A stretch of 64,000 bases of DNA from Brachypterus glaber (Eukaryota; Arthropoda; Insecta; Coleoptera; Kateretidae), in NCBI GenBank assembly GCA_958510825.1, contig OY294046.1:46667794-46731793 (forward strand). Reading direction: 5' to 3'. Positions within the stretch are counted from its first letter, which is position 1. Each line of letters opens with the position of its first letter. Of this stretch, positions 23,101-35,260 are shown piece after piece. The position numbers and the translations under genes are program-made. The notes beneath the pieces are model-generated. The model saw only the letters and a program-made list of their open reading frames with translations, had not been told where the DNA came from and did no database searches.

Positions 23101-23117
23101 TTTTCAGTGGCGGCGCC

Positions 23118-23156
23118 ACCGATTTAGTATCCTTTTAAGGACACTAGATCGGTGTA
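23118..23156. repeat. CACCGATTTAGTATCC hairpin
   Basis: CACCGATTTAGTATCCTT pairs with AAGGACACTAGATCGGTG over four loop bases. GGCGCCACCGATCTAGTGTCCTT recurs in part near 59.81 kb. Confidence 0.6.
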
Positions 23157-23268
23157 AAAAGTTAAACAGTCATAATCTTAAATACAGGACTTTTTGAGGA
23201 GATTACCCCTATACTAATTACAACATATACACAGAATAAGGGGTCAACTTTCGTTTGCAGGAAATCAG

Positions 23269-23564
23269 CAGTCATCGGCGAATTTCCAGTGCTCGCATAG
23301 GCGCCGCGTCGATTCTATCGTTGACGCGAGGTTTTAAATATTTACATTTTTATTTTCTTCGAAAAACACCGATATATTTACATATTTATAGTTAATATGT
23401 ATATTCAATATTGTTGTGTGTAACAAATTAGTCGTTAAATGTTTCGATTTAGTGACCTTTATAAAAATTTCCCTTATAATTCGGCAAAATTATTCCGTAA
23501 GCCTATGTTTCTGTGTTTATTTTCAACGTTGATGAGTCATAACTGAATTTATTCCGATTAATGG
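23269..23564 (-). repeat. 295-bp interspersed repeat, - copy
   Basis: This is the inverted copy of 13778-14072. The match stops at the same places in both, so it is a defined unit. No terminal repeats were seen. Confidence 0.8.
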
Positions 23565-23567
23565 AAA

Positions 23568-23950
23568 TCAGCTACATTTTCAAAAAAAAAATTGCCTTTG
23601 TGGAAATGCAAAAAAATGGTGCATTTCGGCAAAGAACGATTATCATTTTCGGATTCAGGAATGTCCAAATAACTAGAATATACTTCATTTCCAACGAAAA
23701 TAGATTTCCATAACGTTTTTTTGCCAAAACAAAAAATATATAAAAAATCGCCATAGAAAAAAGCGGTGAGTTTCCGCAAGGAACGATTAATATTTTCGGA
23801 TTCAGGGGAGACAAAATAACTAGAATATATATAGTTTATAATTATATCAAATTTCCATAAGGCTTTTTTTGCGAAAACAATAGAATTATAAAAAATCGAC
23901 ATTGAAAAAAAATGGTTCATTTCCGCAGAAAATTATTGTCATTTTTAAAC
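23568..23950 (-). repeat. Tandem repeat, period about 145 bp, 2.5 copies
   Basis: CATTTCGGCAAAGAACGATT, TTTTCGGATTCAGG, AATAACTAGAATATA and ATTTCCATAA recur in order. The minus-strand frames here simply read through the repeats and have no known domain. Confidence 0.7.
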
Positions 23951-24665
23951 TCACTTTAGTAAGAGGGTAAGTAATTTGTAACGATATCAGATTTCCTGCA
24001 ACCGAAAGTTGGACCAGAATAAGTTTTATTCCAAAAAGTTTCTTAAGCAGTTACCACTTATTTATATAACATAATAGTAATTACGTAATTCGAATTAATT
24101 AGGGCATTAATGCCCTATTTCTACATTTTGCTGCCACTATTCAAGATTACGCGTTTTATTGCCTGCTTTAATTTAAACACTTTAAGTGTTAATTTTAAAA
24201 GTAATACATTTTTTATTACCTTTAATATTCATTAAGAGTGTTACCTTTTAGTTAATTTGTAAGATTATCTTTGATTTTGGGATATTATTTCCAATTTTCT
24301 GTGATATGTGATATGCCGAATACGAATATACTAAAAAAATCATGTTTATTTTATTTTTTGCTCTGTCTGGACACAAACAAGTTATAATCAGCTGCTTTAT
24401 TTTTATCAATGATATATTTTTTTAGTTCAAGCAATTTGCTAGACACAATAAAGAACGAAAATTAAAAAGTCGTAATAATAAACGAACCCCCTTTAATCGT
24501 ACAGAGGGTTTGTAATTTGGAATCAGCCTCTGACGATAGCAAAACGATATATACCGTCCGTGCATAGTTTGGATAAGGAACCTTGCACCAAGGGTTGTTT
24601 TAACGCGCAGCTGGACACAAAAGCAGTGGGAAATTTGAATATACAGTGGGAAATTCGGATTTGTG
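23951..24665. other. AT-rich stretch without recognised features
   Basis: No repeat ends or coding motifs were recognised. The minus-strand frame at 24422-24670 shows no known domain. Confidence 0.35.
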
Positions 24666-24894
24666 TACACTGAGACCTTGTTGCCGTAGTAAATACTAAA
24701 CTTTTTTGCTTATATGGAACCCAACGTCGTCGGGCTCACGAAAGTTTAGTTAACATTCATTGGTTGTTAAAATTACCAGAACTATAACAACGTTAAGTAT
24801 TAATCTAACAACCAATAAGTGTGAACTTAACTTTCGTGGGTTCCGTATAAGCAAAAACGTTTAGTATTTACTTCGGTAACGAGCTCTCAGTGTA
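24666..24894. mobile_element. TACACTGAGA MITE with flanking TA
   Basis: TACACTGAGACCTTGTTGCC mirrors GGTAACGAGCTCTCAGTGTA. Inside, AGTAAATACTAAAC / GTTTAGTATTTACT and CACGAAAGTTTAGTTAAC / TTAACTTTCGTG pair. The 229 bp form an almost continuous hairpin. Confidence 0.8.
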
Positions 24895-25414
24895 CATATC
24901 ATAAAAATAGATACATACATAATATGTATATTATATATGCATATATTATATAAATGTTTTGAACAAAGACTAGTTTTAATTTCCTAATCTTTGTTTTCAA
25001 TTCAATTCTGCATCAAGACATTTGAAAATATACAAGGTATTCTATGTAAATATTAATTCCAATATCAATTCCGGTCAAACCAGAAATAATTTTTTTTGTC
25101 CAAAAATGTAGTTTAGTAAATTATTTATATCCTCTAATAGTATATTTTATAACTAGTATGGAATAAACAATATTCCGCTCGAGCGGAAAATTTGTCATAC
25201 GAGCCGGCAGGCGAGAATTATAATGCAAAAATTGAAGGTTATGTCAGATTGTTGTGACATATATCAGGTTTAAATATATAACAATAGATGGAGCAGTTTT
25301 AATTTTTCGAACTAAATTGATACAAAACTGCTCAAATATTAAGAAAAACTAATAAACTTTATGTAATTTTAACGCAAAACTTTAAATTGCATTAAATTAT
25401 TCAATATTTCATGG

Positions 25415-25464
<50 letters not shown>

Positions 25465-26319
25465 TTTTTGCTACAGTTTTGTTTACTTTTATAAATAAGA
25501 GATGGCACTACATGTGCTCATTCTAACACTTGATACGGAATATTCATACCATATCTAGAGCTAGAATGGATTCATTCTGTTTGAAAAGTGTGTGTATTTG
25601 CTTACATTCTAAAGCAGTCGCAGAAAAATTTCATTTTGTATTATTTTATGGCACCCGGTATTTTGCATTATAAATTATATATTTTTTTAATATAAGTGGG
25701 TATACATTTAATATAAATATGTAGGTATGAATTATACCGTATAATATAAATATTATAATATTTGTATAATTTCGTAAAAACTTTTTATGGATTTTAAAGC
25801 CTAACCCATGCACTGCAGTGCTTGTAGCTGATAAGCTGAGGATAATAAAAAGCTTCGCTGTGAATAACTTTTAGAAGAATTTTATGGATCAATCGTTTTC
25901 GAAACGGCCTTTCATATTAAAATGTATATATGCAAAATCGTACAGAAAGTAATAATGTTTACGAACAACCCACAGGGAGATAGGTGCACCCCTTTACTTG
26001 CTGTAGATGGTTATTGAAAACCATCTCGTTTATGTAAATTAAAAATATAAACCGCTTTCAAATTTAAGGCAAATTTTATCAAAATTTATTGGCATCGTTA
26101 AAGCAGTTTTCACACAAAAATGTTTTGCTTTCTTTCAAACAGTTCACGGCGGGTCCAAAACATGTTTTTTTTTTTAATTTTCACCTTCATCCAAAATTGA
26201 TCTAAGTTATTGTTAAGGGATCGAATACGTGTAAAAGAAACTAAAAATTAAAAAAATCGATGAGTAATACCGAAAAACGTCTGTTTTTGGATATTGTTGT
26301 TAGTAAGGGCATGTACAAA
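24895..26319. other. AT-rich stretch with an (AT)n tract
   Basis: An (AT)n run of about 40 bp at 25417-25456 is followed by poly(T). GATGGTTATTGAAAACCATC at 26006-26025 is a small hairpin. No gene was recognised. Confidence 0.45.
25417..25456 (+). repeat. (AT)n microsatellite
   Basis: About twenty AT dinucleotides are followed by a run of about twelve T. Confidence 0.9.
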
Positions 26320-26640
26320 CATCCTATGTAATTTTAATTTGGTAACTTTAACCAGAGGCTTGGAAAGTTGGACTTTTTGCCTTTTTGACTTTGCCTCTTT
26401 TTTGCCCCAAGGGCCAACGGTTTTCGAGAAAATTGCAATTTAAACATCTTTTACATCAAAAATATAAACTAAAAAATGAGCAAATAAAAAATTTAAGGCT
26501 GCAGGGCTACATCAAAAACTATAACATAAAGTTTTTATTCAAAAATGCCCACAAATGTAAGTAAGCTTAAGGAAGCTTCTATAAAAAAAAATTAAAAATC
26601 CTTAAAGTATGCAACCCGCTTTACACTTTATATTTATATC
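26320..26640. repeat. Partial arm of a TACAGGGTG-family element
   Basis: TTTGGTAACTTTAACCAGAG, GGCCAACGGTTTTCGAGAA and AAAAACTATAACATAAAG recur in the same order as in the left arm at 27.37-27.65 kb. The terminal part is missing. Confidence 0.5.
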
Positions 26641-27154
26641 ATGTATCAAAAAAAAAGCTTATTTCAATAGTTTTTTACTGATATGCCATAGCAATTCTTT
26701 TTAATGCTGCTAGTTTTTTGCATATTAAATTATATTTTGTCACCTTCCAGTTCAAGATCATGAAATTTTTGAGGCCCGTTGTCTAATACAACGGTTGGAA
26801 ATTGACAATAAGCTGATTTTACATATCCTCTGTCAGAAAATTAGTAAACGTCAAACACATAACCTCAAATTGACAAACTAATTTTAAGATAATTTCAGTG
26901 CACACTAAGTTCGCATACTCGGTGTGTAATATACTATAATAGAGATTTGTTTTTACTGATATTAAAACAGAACAATTTTTTAAAGAAAAATAATAAAAAA
27001 AGTCATTTATATATTTTTTAATTAAAACAAAACTATTACGTTTACTTAGGATTCCTGTGAGCAGATACTGCAGATAATGTATTGTATATAATTTAAATCA
27101 ATATTTATTTAATTTAAAATATTATATTCTATATATAAATATTTATTATTATTA

Positions 27155-28249
27155 TACAGGGTGATTCATAAATAAGTTGCAACATTTCTAGGTCCTAAAA
27201 TATGAAAAAAAGTTGCTCCGGAAATGAGCCCTAAGGGAGTTACGACCCTCCTAAGGGTACATCTGAAAAGTAGTTTTTATTTAATATCTCTGGAACCCTA
27301 TAAACCACAGTATCGAATTTTTCAACATGCCTTAAAATTGATAAAGGTTATCATTTCATGTAATTTTTATTTGGTAACTTTAACCAGAGACTTCCAAAAG
27401 GGGGGTCGACGTCACCGTTTTGCCTAAAACTTTTTGATACTTTCTTAATAAAATATTAATGATTGATTAAAAATAAATAAATAAGGTACTCTTTATGTAA
27501 CACCGTACGGCCAACCGTTTTCGAGAAAATTGCAATTAAAGAGGCAATTTCACGTTCTGAGCATAAAAAATAAGAACTAAAAAATTCAGCAATAAAAATT
27601 TAATTACTGCTGGGCGATTTTACGTGCAAAACTATGAAAAAAAAGCTTCTAAACAACTAGGTTCGAAAACCAGTTTTAAGTATACTACGGCCGCTTAAAG
27701 GATAACACTTTTTAAGGGACTGTTGCTTCCTTAAAAGCCATTTGTAGTTATTTGTGTATGGGATTTTTTTATAGTTTTTGAGGTAGAATCGCTCTGCAGT
27801 ATTAAAATTTTTATTTGTGCATTTTTTGGTTCCTTTTTTTGAGGCTCAGAATGTGAAATTGCCTTTTTAATTGCCATTTTCTTGAAAACGGTTGGCCCTA
27901 CGGTGTTAAACAAAAAGTATTTTTTTATGTATTTTTAATTAAAGATTAATATTTTATTGAGAAAATCTACAGACAAAAAAAATTTTGGGCAAAAGAGTGG
28001 CATACCCTCCCATTTTGCACGCCCCTGTTTAAAATAACCAAATAAAAATTACATAAAATTATAACCTTTATCAATGTTAAGGCATGTGCAAAAATTCGTT
28101 ACTGGGTTTTATAGGGTTTCAGAGATATTAAATAACAACTACTTTTCAGATGCATCCTTAGGAGGGACGTAGCTCCCTTAGGGCTTATTTCCGGACCAAC
28201 CTTTATATCGCCCCATAAAATTTTGTAACTATTTCTGAATCACCCTGTA
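27155..28249. mobile_element. TACAGGGTG foldback element, full length
   Basis: The ends TACAGGGTGATTCA and TGAATCACCCTGTA frame two arms of about 500 bp that are reverse complements throughout. Paired landmarks are CTAAGGGAGTTACGACC / GGACGTAGCTCCCTTAG and GGCCAACCGTTTTCGAG / CTTGAAAACGGTTGGCC. The central loop (about 27600-27830) is short. No transposase frame is visible. Relatives occur at 26.3, 35.7, 39.5, 43.9 and 62.5 kb. Confidence 0.75.
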
Positions 28250-28581
28250 TTTTTTTAGTAGAATATTTTTTTAAAAAACAGTAAATAATTTCTTGGCATG
28301 CGGCTTACGTGGGTAAATTTGTAAAGTCAAATTCACAGCTATTTAAACAAACGTTATCAGAAAATAGCACATAAATCCTATTTTTTTGCATAATATTATT
28401 TAGTTGAATGTTTCAGAAAATCAAGTTCTGTAAGGGGAAGAGCCCTATTGTTTTTGAAATTAATCCCCCCAAAAATAAAAAAAGTTATGGGGGGTTAAAC
28501 ATAAAGAAATCGAAAAAAGATGAAAGAAAATTCCGATTTATGTAACTTTTTCATAGGTAATCTTATATATATATCTATATA

Positions 28582-29306
28582 TACAGTGCGGTCCAAAAGT
28601 CACCCCCCCCTCTTAACTTTTGAACGAGTTGAGATATCGATTTCAAATTTATAACTCTTAAATAAGACAACTTAAACTATCTTTAAGCATATATTTGATA
28701 CTTTTATCTCTTAAAATGTGAGCAGGGGGGCATGGGGGGAATTTTTTTTAAATGGAAAGGGGGGTCGTGTGATACATCATTTTAAAGCCTTTAAAATTCT
28801 CTATATAACCATACATTTTTAAAAATTTTAAACATGTTTTTTAAGGTTTTGATTTTTCAGTTTTTTTGTGATAAAAAAATAAATTTTTAAGTTTTTTTTT
28901 GTTAATATTTATTTATGTCAACTAAAATTAGTTTAAAAGTATAATTTACTTTTTTTTATTATGAAATTAGGCATTTTTGAAAAATTGTTTGGATTTTTTA
29001 GAGAAATTTTAACAAAAATACCCATATTCAACACTATTTTAAACCCAAGAAAAAAAAGTTTAAAAAAAAATATATATACAGTTAAATGGAGAATTTCATA
29101 AGCTTTAAAATGATGTATCACACAACCCACCATTTAAAAAAATGTCGCCCCATGCCCCCCTGCCCACATTTTAAGAGCTAAAAGTGTAAAATATATGCTT
29201 AAAGATAGTTTAAGTTGTCTTATTTAAGAGTTCTAAATTTGAAGTTGATATATAAACTCGTTCAAAAGTTAAGAGGGGGGGGGGGTGACTTTTGGACCGC
29301 TCTGTA
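28582..29306. mobile_element. GCGGTCCAAAAGTCACC foldback element, copy 2
   Basis: The ends TACAGTGCGGTCCAAAAGTC and GACTTTTGGACCGCTCTGTA match copy 1 at 11.8 kb, as do the arms. C and G runs of 8-12 stand at the mirror positions next to the ends. Confidence 0.82.
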
Positions 29307-29409
29307 TATATATACAGAAGGATATTTTCGGTTTAGTAAATAATAAGCTAATTAAAAGTCCTTGTTTTGTATTTGGTGCAATAATTCCATATTGTTTTTA
29401 CGGAAAATT

Positions 29410-29785
29410 CTTTGTATACCTGCTCGTTAACTTTCCTCAAATTTATAGCCAATGATTTAAATATTGTGCGGTCCAATAAATAACCTTTTTTACCCATATT
29501 TCAGTGAACTGCTTCCATATAGAATTTTCCTCGTCACAGTGTTAACCGGCACAGCTGGTTTTAAAATTATTTTGAAATTTTCTTCAAAAATACTAAATTC
29601 TTTGTATACTTGCTCGTTAACTTTCCTCAAATTTATAGCCAATGATTTAAATATTGCGCGGTCCAATAAATAACCTTTTTTACCCATATTTCAGTGAACT
29701 GCTTCCATATAGAATTTTCCTCGTCACAGTGTTAACCGGCACAGCTGGTTTTAAAATTATTTTGAAATTTTCTTCAAAAATACTA
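29410..29785 (+). repeat. Almost exact tandem duplication, 188-bp unit
   Basis: The block from TTTGTATACCTGCTCG to TTCAAAAATACTA appears twice with about two differences, showing a recent duplication. The overlapping frames on both strands are by-products. Confidence 0.88.
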
Positions 29786-29997
29786 TAGTCTGCTTTAACA
29801 AGCAAGAAAGTAAATTAAAAATAGCACAGTGAATATTTTCAAAATCGATTAGAATATTGGATGTGCGAATATACTGAGTAGTTTATTTTATAAAACATGA
29901 CTATATTCTATACACAAACCTATACAATTCAAACCTGTTGTAAAAATTTTTATTGTGCGATTTTTAATTTACTCTTTAGCTTGATGAAACAGACCAT
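29785..29997 (+). mobile_element. TGGTCTGTTTCATCAAGCAAG MITE, copy 1
   Basis: TAGTCTGCTTTAACAAGCAAG starts it and TTGATGAAACAGACCATA ends it. GTAAATTAAAAATAGCACAG pairs with TGTGCGATTTTTAATTTAC. Four copies lie in the window, and this one starts where the 188-bp duplication stops. Confidence 0.8.
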
Positions 29998-30016
29998 AGC
30001 AAATCTACGGCCCATT

Positions 30017-30214
30017 TTTGGTCTGTTTTTGTCAAGCAAGATAGTAAATTAAAAATCTCACAGTAAATATTTTTACAACAGGTTTGAATAGTATATGTTT
30101 GTGTATAGAATATAGTTACGTTTTATAAAATAAACTATCCAATATTGGAATCTGTTTTGAAAATATTTACTGTGCAATTTTTAATTTACTATCTTGCTTG
30201 AAAAAACAGACCAT
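30017..30214 (-). mobile_element. TGGTCTGTTT MITE, copy 2 (inverted)
   Basis: It is the same element in the opposite direction (middle GTATATGTTTGTGTATAGAA), ending CTTGAAAAAACAGACCAT. Copies 1 and 2 stand only 20 bases apart. Confidence 0.8.
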
Positions 30215-30539
30215 AATTCACAAACTAATTTGACAGTACTTTTTATAGGCGCTATGATAATATTGTTGGCTAATAACAATAACAATTATTTAATTTTTTT
30301 TTATTTGTCTTTAAATTCTTTTAAAACTTCTTTAAATAACCTTAACTTTTGATATTATTGGTATCAAAAATTTAGTTACCTGCAACAAAAATACATAGTA
30401 GAAAAAAATCCTTAGTACCCGGGATTTCTTCGATTTAAAAATAGGTGATTGGCTGAAAAATGTACCCGATTTGTGACTGGATTGATTTAATGACATAACA
30501 ATAATAAAGTGTGAACTTTTCAGGAAAACTTACTTTTGT

Positions 30540-30840
30540 TATAAGGATCAATTCTAGCAATTTTAAAAGTAGCCCCCAAAAACAAAAAAGTTAGGGGTGG
30601 ATAAACTTAAAAAAAATATTTTTTTAAACTTTTCGTTTATCGCAAAAAGAACATAAAAAAAATATTTTTTTAAAATTTTTTTTATTGTAAAATATTTTTT
30701 GAATTTTTCTTTTTTCAAAAAAAGTTCTTTCTAAAAATTTTTATTTAAAACTTTTTGGTTTTTCGCAAAAAAAATATTTTTTTTTTATTATTTTTTTGAG
30801 TATTTGGGCTTTTTATACCATTTACTGTGAATACTGTTCT
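30540..30840 (-). repeat. A/T-homopolymer-rich repeat, inverted copy
   Basis: On the minus strand the order AACAGTATTCACAGTAAATGG, AAATACTC, A-runs, T-runs and TTTTGGGGGCTACTTTTAAAA matches the copy at 15.5 kb. Confidence 0.55.
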
Positions 30841-30854
30841 GAATAGTATACATA

Positions 30855-31041
30855 TATGGTCTGTTTCATCAAGCAAGAGAGTAAATTAAAAATCGCACAG
30901 TGAATATTTTCAAAACAGGTTCGAATATTGGATGTACGAATATACTGAGTAGTTTATTTTATAAAACAACTATATTCTATACACAAACATATACTATTCA
31001 AACCTGTAGTAAAAATATTTACTGTGCGATTTTTAATTTAC
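30855..31041 (+). mobile_element. TGGTCTGTTT MITE, copy 3 (cut short)
   Basis: TATGGTCTGTTTCATCAAGC to GCGATTTTTAATTTACTA. The terminal CTTGC..CAGACCA is missing where the next repeat begins at 31047. Confidence 0.75.
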
Positions 31042-31046
31042 TAAAA

Positions 31047-31788
31047 AACTAAAATTTTAACTAACTATGCATACTCTTAGGTATATAGTTTACTTACTAA
31101 AAAGCCCAGACTAGGGTATTTTTTTTAATTTTAGCCCTTCCCCTTTCAAGTCGTAAAAAATATAAAAATAAATTTTTATGCCAAATTTCGGTTAAAAAAA
31201 TAAATTTAGTAAGAAATTGTAAAAAATAAAAAATGGGCACGTTTTTTTAATCTAATATACAGGGCATTTTTATGCTGAGCAATAATCTAAAAGAGAAATT
31301 GACCTGACATTTTTTGTTTTTTAATTATCGCAAAAACATGAAAAATCCCGAGGGGTCCAAAATGATCAAAATTTGCGTAACGTAATACTTGAACGCGCCC
31401 TAAAATGCCATGGTAAATATGATAACAAATTTAGATTTCTTGTTGTGCGCTAACAATGTTTCAATTAAAAACATCTAGCTTTGTCGGTTTTCGCTCAAAA
31501 AAATAATAATTAAAAAACAAAAAATGCCAGGTCAAATTTTCTTTCAGATTATTGTTCAGCATAAAAATGCGTAACTTTTTTCTAATTTAACCGATCTTGT
31601 ATCTCTTATAATAACCGAGATACACATACTTGAGGTGGAAAAACGGGCACCTGTATACATCATGCAAATTGCATCACTTGAATTATGTGCCAAATTTCAG
31701 CCTAAACAAAAGAATTTTGGCATGTACCTTACTTAAGTAGTAAATTTATTCATTTGACAATAAAAAAAATAACTATAATTTTTTATTA
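31047..31788 (+). repeat. 0.75-kb repeat, left member of an inverted pair
   Basis: From AACTAAAATTTTAACTAAC to TATAATTTTTTATTA this is the reverse complement of 33594-34350, with few differences. It holds its own foldback (TGAGCAATAATCTAAAAG..CTTTCAGATTATTGTTCAG, about 31275-31565). Confidence 0.8.
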
Positions 31789-31877
31789 TATATTTTATAT
31801 CATGCAAATTGCATCACTTGAATTATGTGCCAAATTTCAGCCTAAACAAAAGAAATTTGGCATGTACCTTACTTACC
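31661..31877 (+). repeat. 140-bp tandem duplication hit by a retrotransposon
   Basis: CATGCAAATTGCATCACTTG to ATGTACCTTACTTA occurs at 31661-31735 and 31801-31877. The broken retrotransposon follows the second copy, and AAGTAGTAA resumes after its tail at 33150. Confidence 0.75.
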
Positions 31878-33150
31878 ATAAATCATAAACTACTTCTGCA
31901 GAAACTGTATGCTTATGGTATTAGAGGTGTGGCTTTAGAGTGGATAAATTCCTATTTGTCTGGGAGGTACCAGATTGTTAGAGTTACAGGAAAAAATGGT
32001 CACGTCTTTTCAAGAAGGCTACCATGTGAGACGGGAGTTCCACAGGGTAGCATTCTAGGGCCTATTCTTTTTGTGATCTTCATTAATGATGTTTGCTTTG
32101 ACTCTGCTGACCTGACCTGATGACACTATTTGCAGATGATACATCAGAGGTTGTGTCTCAGTAAAAAGTTAAATGCATGTATTGCAAAAATGTCAAACTG
32201 GTGCTTTAAAAATGGTCTTGTTTTAAATACAGATAAAACAAATCTAGTTATCTATCATCCAAACAGAACTAAGCAGGATTTTAGTGTTTTAGTCAGATCA
32301 GAAAACAGGACCGTTGAACAAAGTGTCGTCTGTAGATTTTTAGGGGTGTCTTTGGACTCTGCTTTGACATGGGTGCCCCACATTGAGGGACTACTGAAAA
32401 GTCTATCCACAAAAGGTTTTTGTGTGTTACAGCTTTGAAATACTGTAAGTATTCCTACTCTCTTAGACTACTATTATGGATGTGTTCACTCACTGCTTTC
32501 ATATGGTTTGTTGTGTTGGGATAATAGTACTTATGTGGAGAAGGTATTTGTTGTCCAGAAGAGGATTATTCGATTTATGTTCAAGTTAAATTATAACCAT
32601 ACATGTAGACATATTTTCACAGAGAATCGTATACTTACAATTTATAGTAATTATATGCTTCAATATGTCTTGCATATCAAAAAGAACATAGATCAGTTTT
32701 CCACTTTTGGAGATGTAAATACCTACTCCGCAAGACACAGAAACTTACTATATGTACCCGCTTTTAAATATGTACAAGTAAAGAATGGCCCCACCATGAT
32801 ATCCATCAAAATTTTTAATAAACTGCCTTTTAATATACGAAGCATAGACAGCTTTAAACAATTTAAAACCTCAGCTAAAAATTTTTTTAAAGATAATAGC
32901 TTTTATTCATTGTCCGAATTTCTTGAGAAAAATTGGAACTGATTTTAAAATGTTGTGGTGTACTTATATTTTTATCTTTATATTTTTATCTTTAATTTTA
33001 GTCTTTTTTAAATTACATTACATTTGTAATGAAAATTTTCATGTATTTTGTATTTTACATAATATGTTTTTATTTATATTGACATTATCCGATACTTTTT
33101 GTCTTATGAAAATAAATATATTCTATTCTATTCTATTCTATTCTATTCTT
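31877..33150 (+). pseudogene. Second non-LTR retrotransposon, truncated and frameshifted RT
   Basis: The first piece, 31877-32120, has the pre-motif-B region (KLYAYGIRGVALEWI) and GVPQGSILGPILF. A GACCTGACCTGA stutter then shifts the frame, so FADDT lies in another frame near 32130. A further shift leads to the thumb piece, 32150-32438. The C-terminal piece is 32508-32942, ending in NFFKDNSFYSLSEFLE. The 3' end is AATAAATA plus (TTCTA)n at 33119-33148. Motif A and everything upstream are absent. It belongs to the jockey superfamily, differs from the copy at 10 kb, and cannot be active. Confidence 0.85.
33119..33148 (+). repeat. (TTCTA)n retrotransposon tail
   Basis: About five to six pentamers follow AATAAATA at the 3' end of the broken retrotransposon. 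This is a simple-repeat tail in place of poly(A). Confidence 0.8.
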
Positions 33151-33593
33151 AAGTAGTAAGCTAAGCAAGTAGGTACTTTTCATAAATGATTTTGTTTTGG
33201 GTCGTAAAAGTTAATAAATAGATAAATTAAAAAAATACAATGTATCAGTTAAAAGTATTTTATTATCTCTAAGCCAGTATACACAAAATTTGTGATTTCA
33301 GCAGAGCCGGATTTACACTTTTCCCGCCTTACATAAATTATTTTGCGCCTCTTTACGATTTTCTCCAAACTTTAAAAGTTAACAAGGGGTTTTCAAAAAA
33401 CACGAATTTTTGTAATTTTCTGCCCAAAGAAATTAAACCAGGGTCAGACCTTGAAAATAAAAAAAATAAAATTAATTTTATTTTTTATGACACGATTTTT
33501 TTTTATTTGACGACCGTGCCATGTAAAATGTATAAATTTTCAATAAAGTGGTAGGGGGCTAAAATTTGGCACTAAACCTTATTTTCATTTTAA

Positions 33594-34350
33594 TAAAAAA
33601 TTATAGTTATTTTTTTTATTGTCAAATGAATAAATTTACTACTTAAGTAAGGTACATGCCAAAATTCTTTTGTTTAGGCTGAAATTTGGCACATAATTCA
33701 AGTGATGCAATTTGCATGATGTATACAGGTGCCCGTTTTTCCACCTCAAGTATGTGTATCTCGGTTATTATAAGAGATACAAGATCGGTTAAATTAGAAA
33801 AAAGTTACGCATTTTTATGTTGAACAATAATCTGAAAGAAAATTTGACCTGGCATTTTTTGTTTTTTAATTATTATTTTTTTGAGCGAAAACCGACAAAG
33901 CTAGATGTTTTTAATTGAAACATTGTTAGCGTACTTTTTTACAAGAAATCTAAATTTGTTATCATATTTACCATAGCATTTTAGGGAACGTTCAAGTATT
34001 ACTTTACGCAAATTTTGATCATTTTGGACCCCTCGGGATTTTTAATTTTTTTGCGATAATTAAAAAACAAAAAATGTCAGGTCAATTTCTCTTTTAGATT
34101 ATTTCTTAGCATAAAAATGCGGTCACCCTGTATATTCGATTAAAAAAAATAGTGCCCATTTTTTATTTTTTACAATTTTTTACTAAATTTATTTTTTTAA
34201 CCGAAATTTGGCAATAAAAATTTATTTTTATATTTTTTACGGTTTGAAAGGGGAAGGGCTAAAATAAAAAAAATAAATACCCTAGTCTGGGCTTCTTAGT
34301 AAGTAAACTATATACCTAAGAGTATGCATAGTTAGTTAAAATTTTAGTTT
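33594..34350 (-). repeat. 0.75-kb repeat, right member of an inverted pair
   Basis: This is the inverted partner of 31047-31788. It lies inside the hAT-like element 33302-35340, whereas its partner lies outside, so the pair are two copies of one repeat rather than the two ends of one element. Confidence 0.8.
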
Positions 34351-35260
34351 CAAAAAAGAGGAGGTTATCAATTCGACGTGTGACTTTGTTTTTTTTTATG
34401 TTTGTTCCCGCATAACTTTGAAACGAATAAACGGAATTTGATGAAACTTTTTGCAACTTAAAGAGGGCATTCATGAGGTGGTCCCGTTTTAATTTGACGC
34501 TCGGATAATGCCAGGTAAGTCGGATAATTAAGATAAATCTAATCATTTTAACGCAATTTCACTTAAAAACGGCTTAATTTGGTTCTACTACCAGCCAAAT
34601 TTTTAGAGAAATATCGGATAACTCGGATAAGCTGGATAACTTGATTAAGGGGTCACTTAAATATTACGGCACACTGAAAATCTTTTAATGCCGCTAAACT
34701 TGATTCTCTGGACCTGTAATATTAAAATACCAAGAGAAAATGATAAATGTTGTGATTTAACCAAAAGTCGGTGTTTGATTATTACTTAACGCTTAAAGTT
34801 AAACAAGATTTTCTTTAGTATTTTGTTTAAAATAAGGTTGGTTGGACTCTTGGGCGCTGAAGTAAAAATATTACTTTTATTTTTTAGAAATTTATCTTTA
34901 AGATAATGCCGTCACTAACAGTGACGTCAGTAGCTTGCCGAGATGGAAGGACAACTATAATTTAGCTTACATGACTTTACAAATCTACAAGTTATGTGTC
35001 TCTAAAAAGTAAAAAATAAAAACTTTTTGCAAAAAAAAATGAACCGACTTCTGTCTCTAAAAAGTAAAAAATAAAAAATACTTAAGTCGGTGACATTTTC
35101 ACAGCAAACAATAATAAAATTATTAAGAAAAATTTTTTTAGTAATTAATTTAGGGAATGGTGAAATTGTCACCGATTTAAGTATTTTTTATTTTTTACTT
35201 TTTAGAGACATTTTTTTTTGCCAAAAGTTTTTATTTTTGAAGAAAGATTTAAAAGATTAA
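34351..35260 (+). repeat. GAGGAGGTTATCAATTCGACG repeat, copy 1
   Basis: Colinear with 60000-60860: GTTATCAATTCGACGTGTG, TTCATGAGGTGGTCCCG, TGGACCTGTAATATTAAAAT, GCTTGCCGAGATGGAAGGAC. It ends in a hairpin (GTCGGTGACATTTTCAC..GTGAAATTGTCACCGA). Confidence 0.75.

Noticed and set aside
23558..23920. 120-codon minus-strand frame
   Set aside because: It reads through a 145-bp tandem repeat and has no known domain.
31047..34350. One giant foldback transposon with 0.75-kb arms
   Set aside because: The right arm lies inside a hAT-like unit with its own target duplication, so two separate copies in opposite direction explain it better.
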